Source: Varanus komodoensis (Eukaryota > Chordata > Lepidosauria > Squamata > Varanidae). From it: a stretch of 64,000 nucleotides of DNA. Below are positions 29,331-39,879 of the stretch, in pieces. A program made the position numbers and the translations under genes. The DNA is taken from contig NW_025336481.1 of NCBI RefSeq assembly GCF_004798865.1, positions 4,271,167-4,335,166 of the forward strand. The letters run 5' to 3'. The notes beneath the pieces were generated by a model. It had not been told where the DNA came from, ran no database searches, and saw only the letters and a list, made by a program, of their open reading frames with translations. How positions within the stretch are numbered: the first letter of the stretch is position 1; the number at the start of each line of letters is the position of its first letter.

Positions 29331-30697
29331 CAACCTGTTCTGCTGTCTGTGGGGTCCCAAGGGAGATCTGGAGCTGCTCCTCCATGGCTCTGTCATGCCT
29401 CCAGTAAATTGTGGAACGACGGGGCACAAGGATGCTGAACACAACAGGGAACAAGGACCACAAGTCAGATCTTGACGGGCAAAGATCTGGGCCAGACCTG
29501 CACATTTAAAGATGCATCCCCATCCACATGATGTGGCCCTAAACCATAAGTCTGGGCTACCCTGCATCCCTCAGGCACCTCCCTTTGCAGCCCACCATGG
29601 CTCTTTCCTGGAGAAACCAGGATCTCCCGTGGTCTGGAAAAGCAGGGATTTTGAAAGCACTCTGCACAATGCCTCTCCGTACCTAAGAGCCTGGGGAAGC
29701 AAAGAGAAGACTAGCAAAGAACAGGTATGAGCATTTATTTGAGACAGGCCTTGACCCAGATGTGCTATTTTTGGAACTCCAGAGAAAACTGAGTGTGGGG
29801 AGGAGACAATTCAACACGCACAAGGATATGATTTGAACATCAAGAATGCTAAAAGATTATAGATCAAATAGAAATCCCTTTTCTTTGGGTCTTTGTGGAG
29901 CTGAGGGTGTGTCTTCTTTTCAGCCCCCTGTGTGTACACACACACACAGTTGCCACTGCAGAAAGTGTGGCTATAGCCATTGCTAGCTAAAAAAATAATT
30001 TCCCACAATGTTCTCTTACTGGGATCCACAGGAAGGCTGATTGCTGCTTCATGTTCAAACGTGTCAGAAACCGGCAGTAGGCAAAATTCCTGGGGCAATT
30101 TGTCCATTTCAAAACAGTGACTCAGTTCTCAAAGTCGACTCTCCCCAGCTGCTCCCAACATCCAGTGTGAAATATACTTTTATATTACTGCAGACTGCCA
30201 AATTCCTTGCTGCATTTTTTTCAGTGTGATCTGATTCCTTGAAGTCAAATAATAGCCATAATCCCCCACTGCTCCTTTCCGGAACTTTCTCCCAAGGAGC
30301 TCACAGTCCATTCAGGACATTAATTAAGACACACATTGCCTAAGAGATAAAGCAAACATGCTCTCTTCCTTCCGAAGATGAAGGGTAGGAAGGAACTGAA
30401 GCTAAATGTGACCATGGGCCTCCATCTGAGACACAGCTGCAAACATTGATTTGTAGGTGAGGTCTCTGCTGGTGTCTTTCGTTTTTATTATCCACAGAAT
30501 TCTTGCAACGATCAGAAATCAAAAGCATTGCTCATGCATATTGCTCAGATGTCCCGTTCTAAGTTGCCGTGAGGAATCTGAAGGCAGGTACTGAGTTGTT
30601 GCGTGTCTTGATCGCATTGTTTTAAAAAATAAAAACATGTTTCTGTTACAGATAGAAAAGATAAAGAACAACCAGTATTATTTTTTTACTAGTTTGG
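29331..30697. other. No recognisable feature
   Basis: A short (CA)n lies near 29936. No coding or repeat family is otherwise visible. Confidence 0.4.
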
Positions 30698-30778
30698 ACT
30701 GCAATCTTGTGCATACTGATCTGGAAATAAATCCCATTGAACACAACGAGTAGGCATGCAGTTCAAACGATAAAGACT
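30698..30778. mobile_element. Fragment of a common palindromic reptile repeat
   Basis: GGACTGCAATCTTGTGCATAC, GGAAATAAATCCCATTGAAC and ACAACGAGTAGGCATGC recall the widespread 'gcaatcctatgcacact..agtaagtcccattgaactcaat' repeat of reptiles. One arm only. Name not assigned. Confidence 0.5.
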
Positions 30779-30879
30779 CAAATACACAAGGCCTTAATAA
30801 TACTACAATTAATAATTAAAAAACCCAAATAGATCTACAGGAGATTTAGTTCATAAAAACTAAGAATGATGTTGATAAA

Positions 30880-31000
30880 ATAGGATAAAGCATATTCATT
30901 TATGCTATTGTTTTATAAAGTGTTTTAAATAACTGTTGTTAGATGCCCTGGCAAAACAGGAGGCATATAAATGTTTAAATAAATAAAAATAATAAATCAA
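30880..31000 (+). mobile_element. L2/CR1-type LINE 3' UTR end
   Basis: TTGTTTTATAAAGTGTTTTA, AGATGCCCTGGCAAAACAGG and AGGCATATAAATGTTTAAAT, then AAATAAAAATAATAAAT. The '..ccctg..aggcatataaatgtttaaataaa' terminus is clear. Confidence 0.75.
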
Positions 31001-31189
31001 ATCAACCAGAGGGCCGCAACTTTACTGAATACTATTTTCAAACAGTAGTTTCTTTATTTGGCACCCAAGAGGGAATGATTTGCAGCCTTGGGGAAGCCAT
31101 GAGGTTTGCAACGCTTAAAAAAAGAGCTTGAGAAGGGAAGCCTATATGGGGCAGGAGTGCCAGAACAGCCTAATGAGAACAAAGGACGT

Positions 31190-31590
31190 TCCAGGGCCAT
31201 CAAATGACTCTTTTTGAAGGAGCGCCTCCTTCCATATATACCTGCCTGGCCTCTAAGATCTGGGTTGGGGGTCCTTCTTCCGGAGCTCTTTTTGAAGGAG
31301 ATCGGAAGAGTGGCTACCCGGAGAAGGGCCTTCTCTGTGCCGGCACCCCAGTTGTGGAACATGCTTCCCAGAGAGGTGCACCTGGCACTGACGCTGTGTT
31401 CATTTCGGCGCCAGGCCAAAACCTTTTTATCTTCTCATTATTTTAAATGCTGGTAGTGTTTTTAAGATTGGATTTTAGCTACTACAATTTGGATGCTGTA
31501 TCTTATTTATTTATTTATTATATTGCATTACCACCCTGAGACACTGTGAAAGGAAGGTTATAAAAGCTATAAACAAACAAACAAACTCTT
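31190..31590 (+). mobile_element. L2-clade LINE ORF2 C-terminus with 3' UTR
   Basis: The plus strand encodes KERLLPYIPAWPLRSGLGVL, then KEIGRVATRRRAFSVPAPQL, WNMLPREVHLALTLCSFRRQ and AKTFLSSHYFKCW-stop. This is the L2-type C-terminal block YL..RL..Y.P.RPLRS..(R)RAFSV.AP.LWN.LP.EVR..P....FRR..KTFLF. The UTR that follows ends in an A-rich and (AAAC)n tail near 31590. It is a different, older subfamily than the copy at 32078-32795. Confidence 0.9.
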
Positions 31591-32077
31591 ACACTGCTGC
31601 TAGGTTCAGTCTGGCTCTTGTTATTTTTACAGAGTCATTTAAAACTTGCAAACATTTGAATTGTGTTTGATTGTCCTGCATTTTATGATTTCCACTGCAA
31701 TGAACCACCCAGAAAGCCCTGGTGCTTGGGAGGTACAGAAATGTGAGAAACGAAGTAAGAATACAAATATCAACAGTGCTGAGCTAGCTGGACAGGATTA
31801 TCTCCTAAAATAAGACAGCCCTCTACATTCCTGAATGGATAGTATCAGATATTCTACTGGAAACAAATCAAGGTGCCCAGGCACAAAATGTGAAGCTCAG
31901 AATGAAAACAGGCCCTTCCCAAAGGACATTCATGCAGTTGAAAATTTCAGGACTTGCAAAAGTTGCATTAGATCAGCTGATGCTAAAAAAGACTGATTTG
32001 AAAAGTGAGTCACTGAAACTCTTCTGGGATGCCAAATCCTAATCAAGCATATCTGGTTCGCCTTTTCCTCCCAAAAA
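31591..32077. other. Mostly unassigned; LINE-like traces
   Basis: GATTTCCACTGCAATGAACC and CACCCAGAAAGCCCTGGTGC near 31687 hint at another LINE 3' end. Not firm. Confidence 0.35.
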
Positions 32078-32129
<52 letters not shown>

Positions 32130-32795
32130 ACATTTCTATGCCGCCCCTTGCCGAAACCTCGGGGTGGCTTACAACACGATAAAATACAATGAAATACAAT
32201 AGCACATAATAAATTACCATTAAATACAAAATACAAAAAATACATTGGTTTACAAATATAAGATTAAAATTATCAGTATAACTTAAGTAAATAAAAATAT
32301 AGGAGAAAGAGAAGGGAGAAGAAGTTGCCCTGGCCAGATCATATGTTTTAACAATTCAAATGATGTTTAAATAAAAAGGTCTTTACCTGGCGCCGAAAAA
32401 CCAGTAACGACGGTGCCAGGCGGACCTCTTTGGGGAGTGAATTCCATAGGTTGGGTGCCACCGCAGAGAAAGCCCTCCTCCGAGTACTTAGTCTCCTAAT
32501 TTCTTTCATGGAGGGTTCCCGGAGAAGGGACTCTCCCGCAGATCTCAAAGGGCGGTCGGGCATATACGGACGTAAGCGCTCGTTCAGGTAGCCAGGACCC
32601 AAGCCGTTTAGGGCTTTGTAGGTCATAATCAACACCTTGAATTGGGCCCGGGCTTCAATGGGAAGCCAGTGAAGCTGACGGAGGACTGGAGTCATGTGAG
32701 CATAACGCCCCGTCCCCGTCAGCAACCTGGCAGCTCTTTCACTCCACAGAGTACTCACCAATCTTTCAAAGATAAAAGAAACCACTCTAGGCACT
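32078..32795 (-). mobile_element. L2-clade LINE, 5'-truncated, young-looking
   Basis: The minus strand keeps a frame of 148 codons open to its natural stop (32348-32794). Its blocks are AARLLTGTGRYAHMTPVLRQ, LHWLPIEARAQFKVLIMTYK, ALNGLGPGYLNERLRPYMPD, RPLRSAGESLLREPS, RRAFSAVAPNLWNSLPKEVR and FRRQVKTFLFKHH. This is the C-terminal region of L2-clade ORF2, downstream of the reverse transcriptase. The 3' UTR follows and the element ends in (AAT)n (plus 32078-32128 as ATT). The absence of stops in a non-functional truncated copy points to recent insertion. The 24232-24540 copy shares its UTR and tail. Confidence 0.93.
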
Positions 32796-32917
32796 GAGAT
32801 CTGCTTCAGGAGAAGCTGTCAATATTATGAAGATGGTGAATGCCAGAAGATATCCGACATCCTTAACAGGGCGCAAAGCTACATAAAGCATCTGTTTCTG
32901 AAAGTATGGGTGCAGCG
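32796..32917. other. Spacer between L2 and LTR
   Basis: About 120 bp with no recognisable feature. Confidence 0.5.
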
Positions 32918-33295
32918 TGTTATGTCCCATGGTTTTACAGATGAGATTAGAGACCAGTTGGTATTTTTAAGAGAAGGTTTTATTACCTGTACAGGGACAA
33001 CACTCTCCCAAAAGGACGGGATGGGTGCCGCCCCCTGTAGAGGGACAACGGAGTATTTATACCTTGTTACAAACAAAGGGAGAATTGTTTTTGACAGCCT
33101 ACGCAAGCGAGCTGGCATGATACAGAGGCGAGATGGTTTTGCGGTTAGTCCATATTTTGATACAAAAGCAGAGCGGCTTGCAGCTAGCCTATCCTTTTAA
33201 GCAGAACACTCTGTATATGCCTGGGGCGGCTGACAAGCCTCCTATTGTGCTCTATTGTGCTGACCCCAATACACAACTGATAGCCTCCTGCCACA
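32918..33295 (-). mobile_element. Solo LTR of a retrovirus-like element (fossil)
   Basis: On the minus strand the block starts TGTGGCAGGAGGCTATC and ends GGGACATAACA (TG..CA ends), about 378 bp. It has a TATA box GTATAAATAC (plus 33053-33062) and, about 75 bp further on, AATAAAACC as polyadenylation signal (plus 32979-32984), in the order U3-R-U5. Between them are two copies of a CCTGTA(C/G)AGGGACAAC-like word about 50 bp apart on plus. No adjacent gag, pol or env sequence or second LTR is recognisable. The target duplication is not clear. The preserved regulatory words suggest a moderately young fossil. Family not named. Confidence 0.6.
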
Positions 33296-34107
33296 CCAAT
33301 CCCGTGCCAGGTGCGTGGAGCCCAACACAGCGCATGGTCTGGCCCCAAATTTAAAAAGCCCCTTGAAGCTATTTGACGATTCTGCCAAACACAAGGCAAC
33401 ACTTGGGAAGGAATCGTTTAGCTTGGAGAAGAGGAAAGATCTGTCTAGGTGCATCCTTGCGATGAGAAGTGAGCCGCATACTGACCTAAAAGAGACACTT
33501 GGAAATTTTTCCAAGATCTCTTTGCACTCGAAATGGAAATATATTTTCTATCTTCCGACACAGCTGGACTACTGTATCCACAGAAGCTACACTGATATTA
33601 TCGGGGTGGGGGGTGTTCCTGGCAGCGAAAGGATGCATAGTTCTCTTTGTTCCCAAGGCACACCAAGAGGCCCGATGCTTCTTTGTGCAAGCTCTTTTCC
33701 TCCCCACTCTTACAGTCCTCCAATCTCCAAAGCAATCTTGAGAGACACACCGAAAGCTCCCCAAAGGGTCCTCCCAGCATTGATGGCAGTCTACGCACTC
33801 CAGACAAGACACTCTTTGCCTTCAAGGAGACGTGCTTCTGGCTGCCAGCCCAGGTCGACGGGCTTCTCCAGTCCATTGGCTTGGGCCTACCAGTTAATTG
33901 GACTGTGGGGAAAAACTCCCCAAATCTGGAAGGACCTGTCACATGTCTGGGGCACGTCTGCAGGCCCTGCTTTACCGGGGATGGGCTGCAGAGAACAGGG
34001 GCTCTCCTTACAAATGGGATCGCTTTGCACATCTGGACTTCTGCACTGCAATGCAACTCACAGGCCTGAAGTCGCAACACTGGAGACACAAAGCTAGGAA
34101 TAAAGCT
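33296..34107. other. No recognisable feature; long chance frames
   Basis: Both strands carry long open frames here (260 codons on plus at 33315-34097, 197 on minus at 33598-34191). Neither translation shows a domain, repeat or composition of a known protein. The plus frame has no intron/exon signals that I trust and runs into a SINE. Chance is the most likely explanation, with an unknown retroelement fragment as an alternative. Confidence 0.4.
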
Positions 34108-34322
34108 AGCCAGTGTGGCGTAGTGGTGAAGAGCATGGGACTGGGACTCAGGCAATCTGGGTTCGAGTCCCCGCTCAGCCATGGAGCCCACTGGGTGACT
34201 TTAGGCCAGTCACAGACTCTCAGCCCAGCCTACCTCACAGGGTTGTTGTTGTGGGGATAAGATGGAGGAGGAAGAGGATGTAAGCTGCCTTAAGCCCTTT
34301 GTAGGAAAAAGGCAGGATATAA
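34108..34322 (+). mobile_element. Sauria SINE, complete
   Basis: AGCCAGTGTGGCGTAGTGGT (box A), GGTTCGAGTCCCC (box B), GGTGACTTTAGGCCAGTCAC, CTACCTCACAGGGTTGTTGT, AAGCTGCCTTAAGCCCTTTG and GGCAGGATATAATAG. It is nearly identical to 49162-49395 across the body, so both are recent. The tail has been replaced by a (GA)n expansion. Confidence 0.95.
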
Positions 34323-34395
34323 TAGAAGAGAGAGAGAGAGAGAGCGAGAGAGCGAGAGCGCGCGCGCGCAAGCAAGCAAGCAAGCAAGCAAGCTT
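34323..34395. repeat. (GA)n-(GCGA)n-(CG)n-(CAAG)n compound microsatellite
   Basis: AGAGAGAGAGAGAGAGCGAG passes to GCGCGCGCGC and then about seven AAGC units. The short (GC)n core could adopt Z-DNA. Confidence 0.95.
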
Positions 34396-35124
34396 GGGGA
34401 AATGGGGAGAGCAGGGATAACTATTTTTTTCTCCCCCCACCCCCAGGACCATTTTTGTTTTGTTTTTCTGAAAAATTGAGCAGTTTTGGATTTGCAAATG
34501 CTTCCTTTTGGAGTGAACAGCAAGATGTTTAAGAAAAGGTACTGCCCAGCCTTGCACACCCCAAAATGCTTTCTAAGTATAGGCAATAGGCAGCATTTTG
34601 TAAGACGAGAAATATACTGTTCCTGAAAGCTTTGAAGCCATGGGAGGTATATGTATTTCTCTCAGTAAGATCCCCAGCATAGTTATTGAATCTATACCTT
34701 ACTGAAATTATTGATCAAACATCTGTTTTGCTGATAAACTTTAAGAAAAACTCCCAGTTGTTTTCAGTTTCCTACCATGAAGTAGACCAAGACTCCAAGC
34801 CCTCTCCAGAGGAATTCCCAGAAAGGAATTTGGGCTGTTATCTCCAACAGGAAATCAGTGCTATAAATAAGGACCTCTCTGTGGGGATTTCCTCCTGAAA
34901 GGACCCACGGAATCTCCATGCCCTGGATATAGAAACTCTGCCCTGGCTGACAGTGCAATTGGAGGTTGCATGGCAATCCATTCATAACTAGCAGGTAGTC
35001 TGAGCACCTGGTGAGGCAGTGAATGGCAAAGGGATGCATTCTCCCAACACACGTCTCACTCCCAACTGGCTCAGGCAGTCCTGGAAGAAGAGGTGGCCCT
35101 TGGTCCCAGAGGTTTGCTGCATTG
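34396..35124. other. No recognisable feature
   Basis: A region near 34880-34980 (GGACCCACGGAATCTCCATG, GCATGGCAATCC) looks like decayed repeat sequence but matches none of the families above. Confidence 0.35.
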
Positions 35125-35500
35125 GAAGCTATCTATCCCCCTACGATGATAGATTGAACATCATGATACCCCTCTACAAGCACCTCAAAGGCCATCACAA
35201 AGAGGAAGGCCAAGGTCTCTTCTTGCTGATCCCAGAGTGTAGGACATGGAATAATCAGTTCAAATTGTGACAATCCAGATTCGGGCAGGACATCAGGAAA
35301 ACCTTCCTCACTGTCACAGCAATACGACAGTGGGACCAGCTGCCTGGAGAGGTGGGGGGCCCTCCCACACTGGGGACACTCAAACTGGGCAGCCACCTGA
35401 GTGGGATGGTGCAACATGGTGTCCTGCAAGAGCAGGGGGTTGGACTCAATGGACTTCATGGTCCCTTCCAACTCTACTACTCTATGATTCTATGATTCTA
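35125..35500 (+). mobile_element. CR1 LINE 3' end with intact terminal octamers
   Basis: TATCCCCCTACGATGATAGA, CACTGTCACAGCAATACGAC, GTGGGACCAGCTGCCTGGAG, AGGTGGGGGGCCCTCCCAC, ACTCAAACTGGGCAGCCACC, GGGGGTTGGACTCAATGGAC, GGTCCCTTCCAACTCTACTA and CTATGATTCTATGATTCTA. The final 8-bp repeat (ATTCTATG) is the CR1 hallmark. The upstream limit is uncertain and may lie near 35060. Confidence 0.93.
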
Positions 35501-36532
35501 GTAGTGATGAACTAAACCAGTCGGGGATTCTTAGCCCACCCTTTGAGTAGCCAGGTACTGAAGATCCTGGCCCAAAACATTATGGAGGTTTGGTTAGGGT
35601 TGTTTTAGTTCTTTTTTTGATTAGGTTTTATCATGCTCAGGCTTCCCAGGTTGAATATGGACTCACAAGATGGACATGTCAGCACAGTTCCAAATTTGCA
35701 AGGTGCTTTGTGTCCCCTGCCCCCATGCAATTGACGCCATGTGTACATTTGAACACTGCAGGAAAAAGATGGTGCTTCTGGAAAATTTGCACAAATAAGC
35801 TTGAACCAAGGAAGGAGAATCAGTACATTTCCAAGATGCACAGAATTGCTACATACTTTTGGGGAAAGGTGAAACAAAAGACCGATTTTTATATGAAAAG
35901 AAAAAAAGAAAAAACAAAAAAAACCCTAAGCTGTCTGATATGGACTCCATTGGGAGCTAGCTCTGAGAGAGAATTTGGAGAACTGTGGCAAGCTGGAATT
36001 TTGCTGCTTCACCTTTCCCTTGGTCTGGTATATCAGCCAGCAGGAGCCTGGTAAGTAAGTTCAACAGTAAGTCCAAATTCTGTGCTGTGGCTTCATCCCA
36101 GGAGTCGGGGGGGATCGGGGGAGGATTTGTTATTTTCAGTGCCTGAACTCAGTTTGAGCAGGTGGTGTTTGCAGCATTACTGGCTTTCTGGACAGATGGA
36201 GGGAGCCCTTTGGCAAGGGATTTCATCTGTGGCATCGGAATCCTTTTCCCTTCCCAGTATGGCTCCCTGTCACACCCCTTTTTCTCAGCCGGATGCTGAC
36301 ACCATGTATTAAGCAATAGTCAAGCCACATGGTCCTGCTCAGCAGGGGGTGCCACATCCGCCGTCTTCTCAAGAGGCATTGCTGCGGAGAGGAAACGGAG
36401 CGTGGCAGAGGCAGAGGCTTTCTGAAAACTGAGCCCCAGCTGCACTTCTGCAGGAGCCGATCCTAGAAATGCCCAGACATACCAAGGAAGGGTGATGATC
36501 GCTTGCATCACAGGAGCTTTGGTTCCTCTTGA
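35501..36532. other. No recognisable feature
   Basis: An A-rich run (35899-35927) is present. Plus-strand frames up to 154 codons (35590-36054) show no family. Confidence 0.4.
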
Positions 36533-36845
36533 CAGGACTTTTTTTGTCATAGAACGCACCAGAACGGCATTCCAGCACCTTTTTTTCCAATGGATTTTAC
36601 AAAGTGGTTTTGAATCGCCTGTTGGGCATAGCAGATCGGCAGCAAACATCATTAACATAGTGCCTGCGGGATGCTGAGTGTTTACTGCCGCTGGCGGCCA
36701 TTATGTTTATGTATGTGTAGAGTGACTGGCTTTATGTGTGTGTGGAGTGGCTGGCTTTACACTGAAAATCTTTTTTAGTGTAAAAGTGTGACCCCAAGAT
36801 GTGAGTTCCAGCACCTTTTCTTTTTTATTTACAAAAAAAGCACTG
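36533..36845. mobile_element. Non-autonomous hAT-type element with perfect 8-bp TSD
   Basis: The ends are CAGGACTTTTTTTG at the left and, inverted, CAGTGCTTTTTTTG at the right. Sub-terminal blocks CATTCCAGCACCTTTTTTT and GAGTTCCAGCACCTTTTC are shared. The 8-bp word CCTCTTGA lies immediately outside both ends (36525-36532 and 36846-36853). An 8-bp duplication plus CAG-initiated TIRs define the hAT superfamily. The element is 313 bp and encodes nothing. Inside it a TGTGTAGAGTGACTGGCTTTAT-like unit is tandemly repeated near 36713-36760. Confidence 0.9.
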
Positions 36846-36853
36846 CCTCTTGA

Positions 36854-37289
36854 AGGGCACGCATGCTTTGCAAGTTAATGCAGACCTTTGTCAGGGTAGT
36901 CAGGGTGGGCCTATCGCAGAAAAAAATGAGAGCAAGGGGCTTACGGGGTTTGGTTCAACCCCCTCCCTTGGGGATTGGGTTGGTTAGAGGCTTTCAAGTC
37001 TTGGGTTGTCCAGTGGCTTTCAGTCCACTCATGGACAGAATCAGGTGCTTTGGATGAGAAACTGGCTTGTTTTGTATGAGAGTCGTTGTTCGTTTTGGAC
37101 AATTATATTTCTCTATAATATCTGAATCAAGAGAAGCCATGTACATTCTGAACCACTGCCTGGACACAAAGATGAGTTAGGTGAAAGCCAACAAACAGAA
37201 CCTGAATCTAGCAAGATGGAGACTTCAGATACAGGGATGGAGACATCTGCTTGTTCTGGTGGAGTTGCCTTCCCACAGAAAGAACAAGT
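36854..37289. other. No recognisable feature
   Basis: Unassigned. CTGGACACAAAGATGAGTTAG and what follows may be the decayed upstream part of the next LINE fragment. Confidence 0.35.
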
Positions 37290-37880
37290 GTGGAACCTGG
37301 GCTTGCTCCTGGGTTCCTGGTTGTCAGGAGACGCTCACAACCAAGTCAGGTCAACCACACCCTTTCTTGGACTGGACCAGCCTGTCCGCCACAGTCCTTG
37401 CATGGATGAGCTCCCATTTAGATTACTGCAGTGTGCTTTCTTGAGGGCTACACTTGTGGCCTCCCCAGATGCTGCAGCGAGTGCACAATCCAACACCCAG
37501 GTGGCCAAGTGGAGTGCCAGGTCCTGCACTGCTTGCACCCCTGTCAAAGCAACTGCCCTGGCTACCTAATAGCCCCTGAGCCATGTGCAAGGTCTTGCAA
37601 TGGGTGCGCAAAGCCCTGAACAGCTTGGGGCCAGGCAACCTGGCAGGTGAACCATTAAGGTCACTGGAAGAGAGCTTGGTGTACCATCTCACAGCAACCA
37701 GAAGGCAGGTCTTCTTTGTGTTGGCACCCGATTCATTGAATCATCATCCCCCTGGTATCCATGAGGCTGTAAATTTCTTCAGTATTCCTGCCAGAGCCTT
37801 AGCAAGTCATTCAGTTCACACAGTGGGCAACCAACGGCCCATCAGCAATTCACAAGAGGGACATTAATCCTATAGCACCC
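37290..37880 (+). mobile_element. L2/CR1-clade LINE ORF2 fragment, degraded
   Basis: GCTTGCTCCTGGGTTCCTGG, TTTAGATTACTGCAGTGTGC (..LDYCS.., as in L2 'hLDYCNaL'), GGTGCGCAAAGCCCTGAACAGC (KALN), AGCTTGGGGCCAGGCAACCT (LGPGNL), CATTAAGGTCACTGG (LRS) and GGCAGGTCTTCTTTGTGTTG (R.VF.VLAP). The blocks follow the order of the L2 C-terminal region but in shifting frames, so this is an old copy. No UTR is identified. Confidence 0.8.
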
Positions 37881-37942
37881 TTCCACCCATGTTCCCCAGC
37901 AACTGGTGTGCACAGGCAAATTCCTGTGATCCTGGAAGTAGA

Positions 37943-38022
37943 TACTTATTTATTATTTAATTATTGGAGACTTTTGTATGCCGTCCCTTATGTCTTGGCA
38001 TCTCGGGACGGCTCACCATCGA
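37943..38022 (-). mobile_element. L2/CR1-type LINE 3' tail
   Basis: ACTTATTTATTATTTAATTA, TTTTGTATGCCGTCCCTTAT and GGCATCTCGGGACGGCTCAC. Antisense UTR end. Confidence 0.75.
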
Positions 38023-38439
38023 TAGAGCCATCAGGACTAGTAGCTGTTGGTAGTCTTTCCTCATGCACTTGTCCAATCCCCTTTAAAAGTCTCCCAAATT
38101 TGCATGCCACCTTTTTCCTGAAGACACTGCAGTGGCATATATGGAATGCTAGGTAACCTACATCTTGGACTGAAAGAATTTGCACAAGACGACCCGATCA
38201 GAATCATAACCTTTGCTGGGATTCACAACCAGGTTTCTCCACTCCACGTCCTCCCATGTCTTCCATGTTGGATTTTCTACTTAAGTTTCCTATGACAGTC
38301 TCTCCACTTTACATCTGTCTTTTCAAACTCGCACAATCCAGAGGGAAATATCCATTGGATCCAGTGGAAGAAGAGATCTATGAGAATTTCATTTCTGGTT
38401 ACATACCATTTAAACATCTCATTCACAGTCCCAGAAGCA
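38023..38439. other. No recognisable feature
   Basis: Unassigned sequence between LINE fragments. Confidence 0.4.
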
Positions 38440-38650
38440 ATCATGATTGTGTGTACTTTTCCCCCCCGAAATAGTTGTAAATCCCAACATTCACAACTGT
38501 TTTTTTATTATGTGCACTTCAGAATGCTTACTCGGGAGGAAATGTGTAAAGTTTGGAGGACATGCCCACAAAAATGTGCATTTCTTGTCTGAATGAGCTG
38601 AAAAATGGATCAAAAAAAGAAGCACATTGAAACATGCTTCAAAGTGCTTT
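38440..38650 (+). repeat. AT-rich repeat with phased TGCA/TTTT words
   Basis: TTATTATGTGCACTTCAGAATG, GGAGGAAATGTGTAAAG, CACAAAAATGTGCATTTC and GAAGCACATTGAAACATG. A diverged copy of the family at 26925-27135. Confidence 0.4.
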
Positions 38651-38689
38651 TCAGAGGATTTAAGCAAGCTGGAAAAGTGCTAGTTTGTT

Positions 38690-38745
38690 TATTTATTTAT
38701 TATTATTTAAAACGTTTGTATGCTGTCCCCTATGTACAGCTTCTC
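38690..38745 (-). mobile_element. LINE 3' tail fragment
   Basis: TTTATTTATTTATTATTATTTAAAACG, then TTTGTATGCTGTCCCCTATG. A short antisense UTR end. Confidence 0.6.
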
Positions 38746-38871
38746 CCATCCCTAAAATAGAAACCACTATCCCAGGGTAGAGAGCAGCAGTGTTGGTGGG
38801 CAGTTTTAATCAGGACCCTTGTGTGACACATACACACCCATTTCAGAGCCAGGGAACCCACATTAAAGAAT

Positions 38872-38930
38872 ATGCCATTGTTGAACTACAGATCCCATCA
38901 TCCCTGGCCACTGCAGATCCCAGTTGATTT
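38872..38930. mobile_element. Palindromic hAT-like MITE, one arm
   Basis: GCCATTGTTGAACTACAGAT, CCCATCATCCCTGGCCACTG and CAGATCCCAGTTG. Same family as 5611-5727. Confidence 0.5.
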
Positions 38931-38934
38931 TGGT

Positions 38935-39210
38935 GTCGTTATGTCATTAAGTCATCTCCAATGACTCCAAAACGTCCTGTTGATGGCAGCCCCACTCAGC
39001 TCTTCCAAGTTCAGGGCTGTGGCCTCCTTGATGGGGTCCATCCATCTCATATTTGGTCTCCCTTGTTGTCTTTTGCCTTTGACTTTCCCTAGCAGGCTTG
39101 TCTTCTCCAGGGGGTCTTGTCTTCTCAGGACACGTCAAAATACAGCAGCCTCAGTTTTGTCATGTTTGCTTCTAGGGAAAGCTCTAGCTTGATTTGCTCC
39201 AGGGACTGCT
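38935..39210 (-). mobile_element. BovB (RTE) LINE 3' end
   Basis: On plus: GTCATTAAGTCATCTCCAATG, GCCTCCTTGATGGGGTCCAT, CCATCTCATATTTGGTCTCC, CTTTTGCCTTTGACTTTCCC and CTTGTCTTCTCCAGGGGGTC. On minus this reads MTKLRLL.. then ..DKTPWRRQAC.GKSKAKDNKGDQI.DGWTPSRRPQP, the same SLEK..ML..GK..R..MD(S/P)IKEA order as 23640-23945. It extends a little further upstream than the plus-strand copies. Confidence 0.88.
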
Positions 39211-39879
39211 TGTTCATCTACCTGTAAAATCCATTATATCAGGGTTTTTTTACTTCAGTCGCAATTTATTTATTTGGTTTCCACCCAAAAGTGGCCACTG
39301 AGGCATCCATAAAGCCAAGAGAAAAACAAAACGTGAACTGAAACAATCAGAAAACGACAGCACTGAACGTACATGGAAAAGCATAAAAATGGGATGACGG
39401 GAAGTGTAGGCTGTCCCATCGGGAGGGCGCCAGGTTGCCAAAGGCGGTCATGAAGCACCATTGCTCCATGCTTGTCGGACCGAGATATGGTGAGCCAAGA
39501 GAGCCCAAAAGACCTGCCCAATAGGAAAGCCTTCCTGTAAAGGAGGGACCAATGGGCAGCCGGAGTGGGTGGGGCCCAGCCGCAGCCTGAGAATGCGCAA
39601 TGGCTGGGACTTACACATGCCCCATGCTGCCGTTCTCATGGCCTGCCCCACATGTGCAGCGGTGGCGTCTCTGGATCTAATCCAGTTGGGTCCTGAGACA
39701 CAGAGGGGCCCGAAAACCTACAGCACCTGAGTGGACCAGTGGTGACAGGAACTCTGGCCTGGGTGTCTTTCTCTCAGCACGATGCACTCTGGAGCTGAGT
39801 GCATTTTTATGTCAGCTGGGGTCTTTTTATCTATGCAGGCAATCCAAGGCGAGGCTTTCAGCCGCCTCAGAACGGAGGG
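39211..39879. other. No recognisable feature
   Basis: A short TTTATTTATTTGG trace lies near 39265, possibly a LINE tail. Otherwise unassigned. Confidence 0.35.

Noticed and set aside
32348-32794. Host protein-coding gene of 148 residues
   Set aside because: The blocks LHWLP, TYKALNGLG, RRAFS, LWNSLP and KTFLF are the L2-clade LINE C-terminus, followed by its UTR and (AAT)n tail.
33315-34097. 260-codon plus-strand open frame, the longest in the window
   Set aside because: The translation shows no domain, signal peptide, repeat or known family. Overlapping frames of similar length exist on the other strand, and the frame ends beside a SINE. Most likely chance openness in stop-poor sequence.
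34108-34185. tRNA gene
   Set aside because: Box A- and box B-like sequences are present, but they are the head of a Sauria SINE, which continues to a LINE-derived tail. No complete cloverleaf was found.
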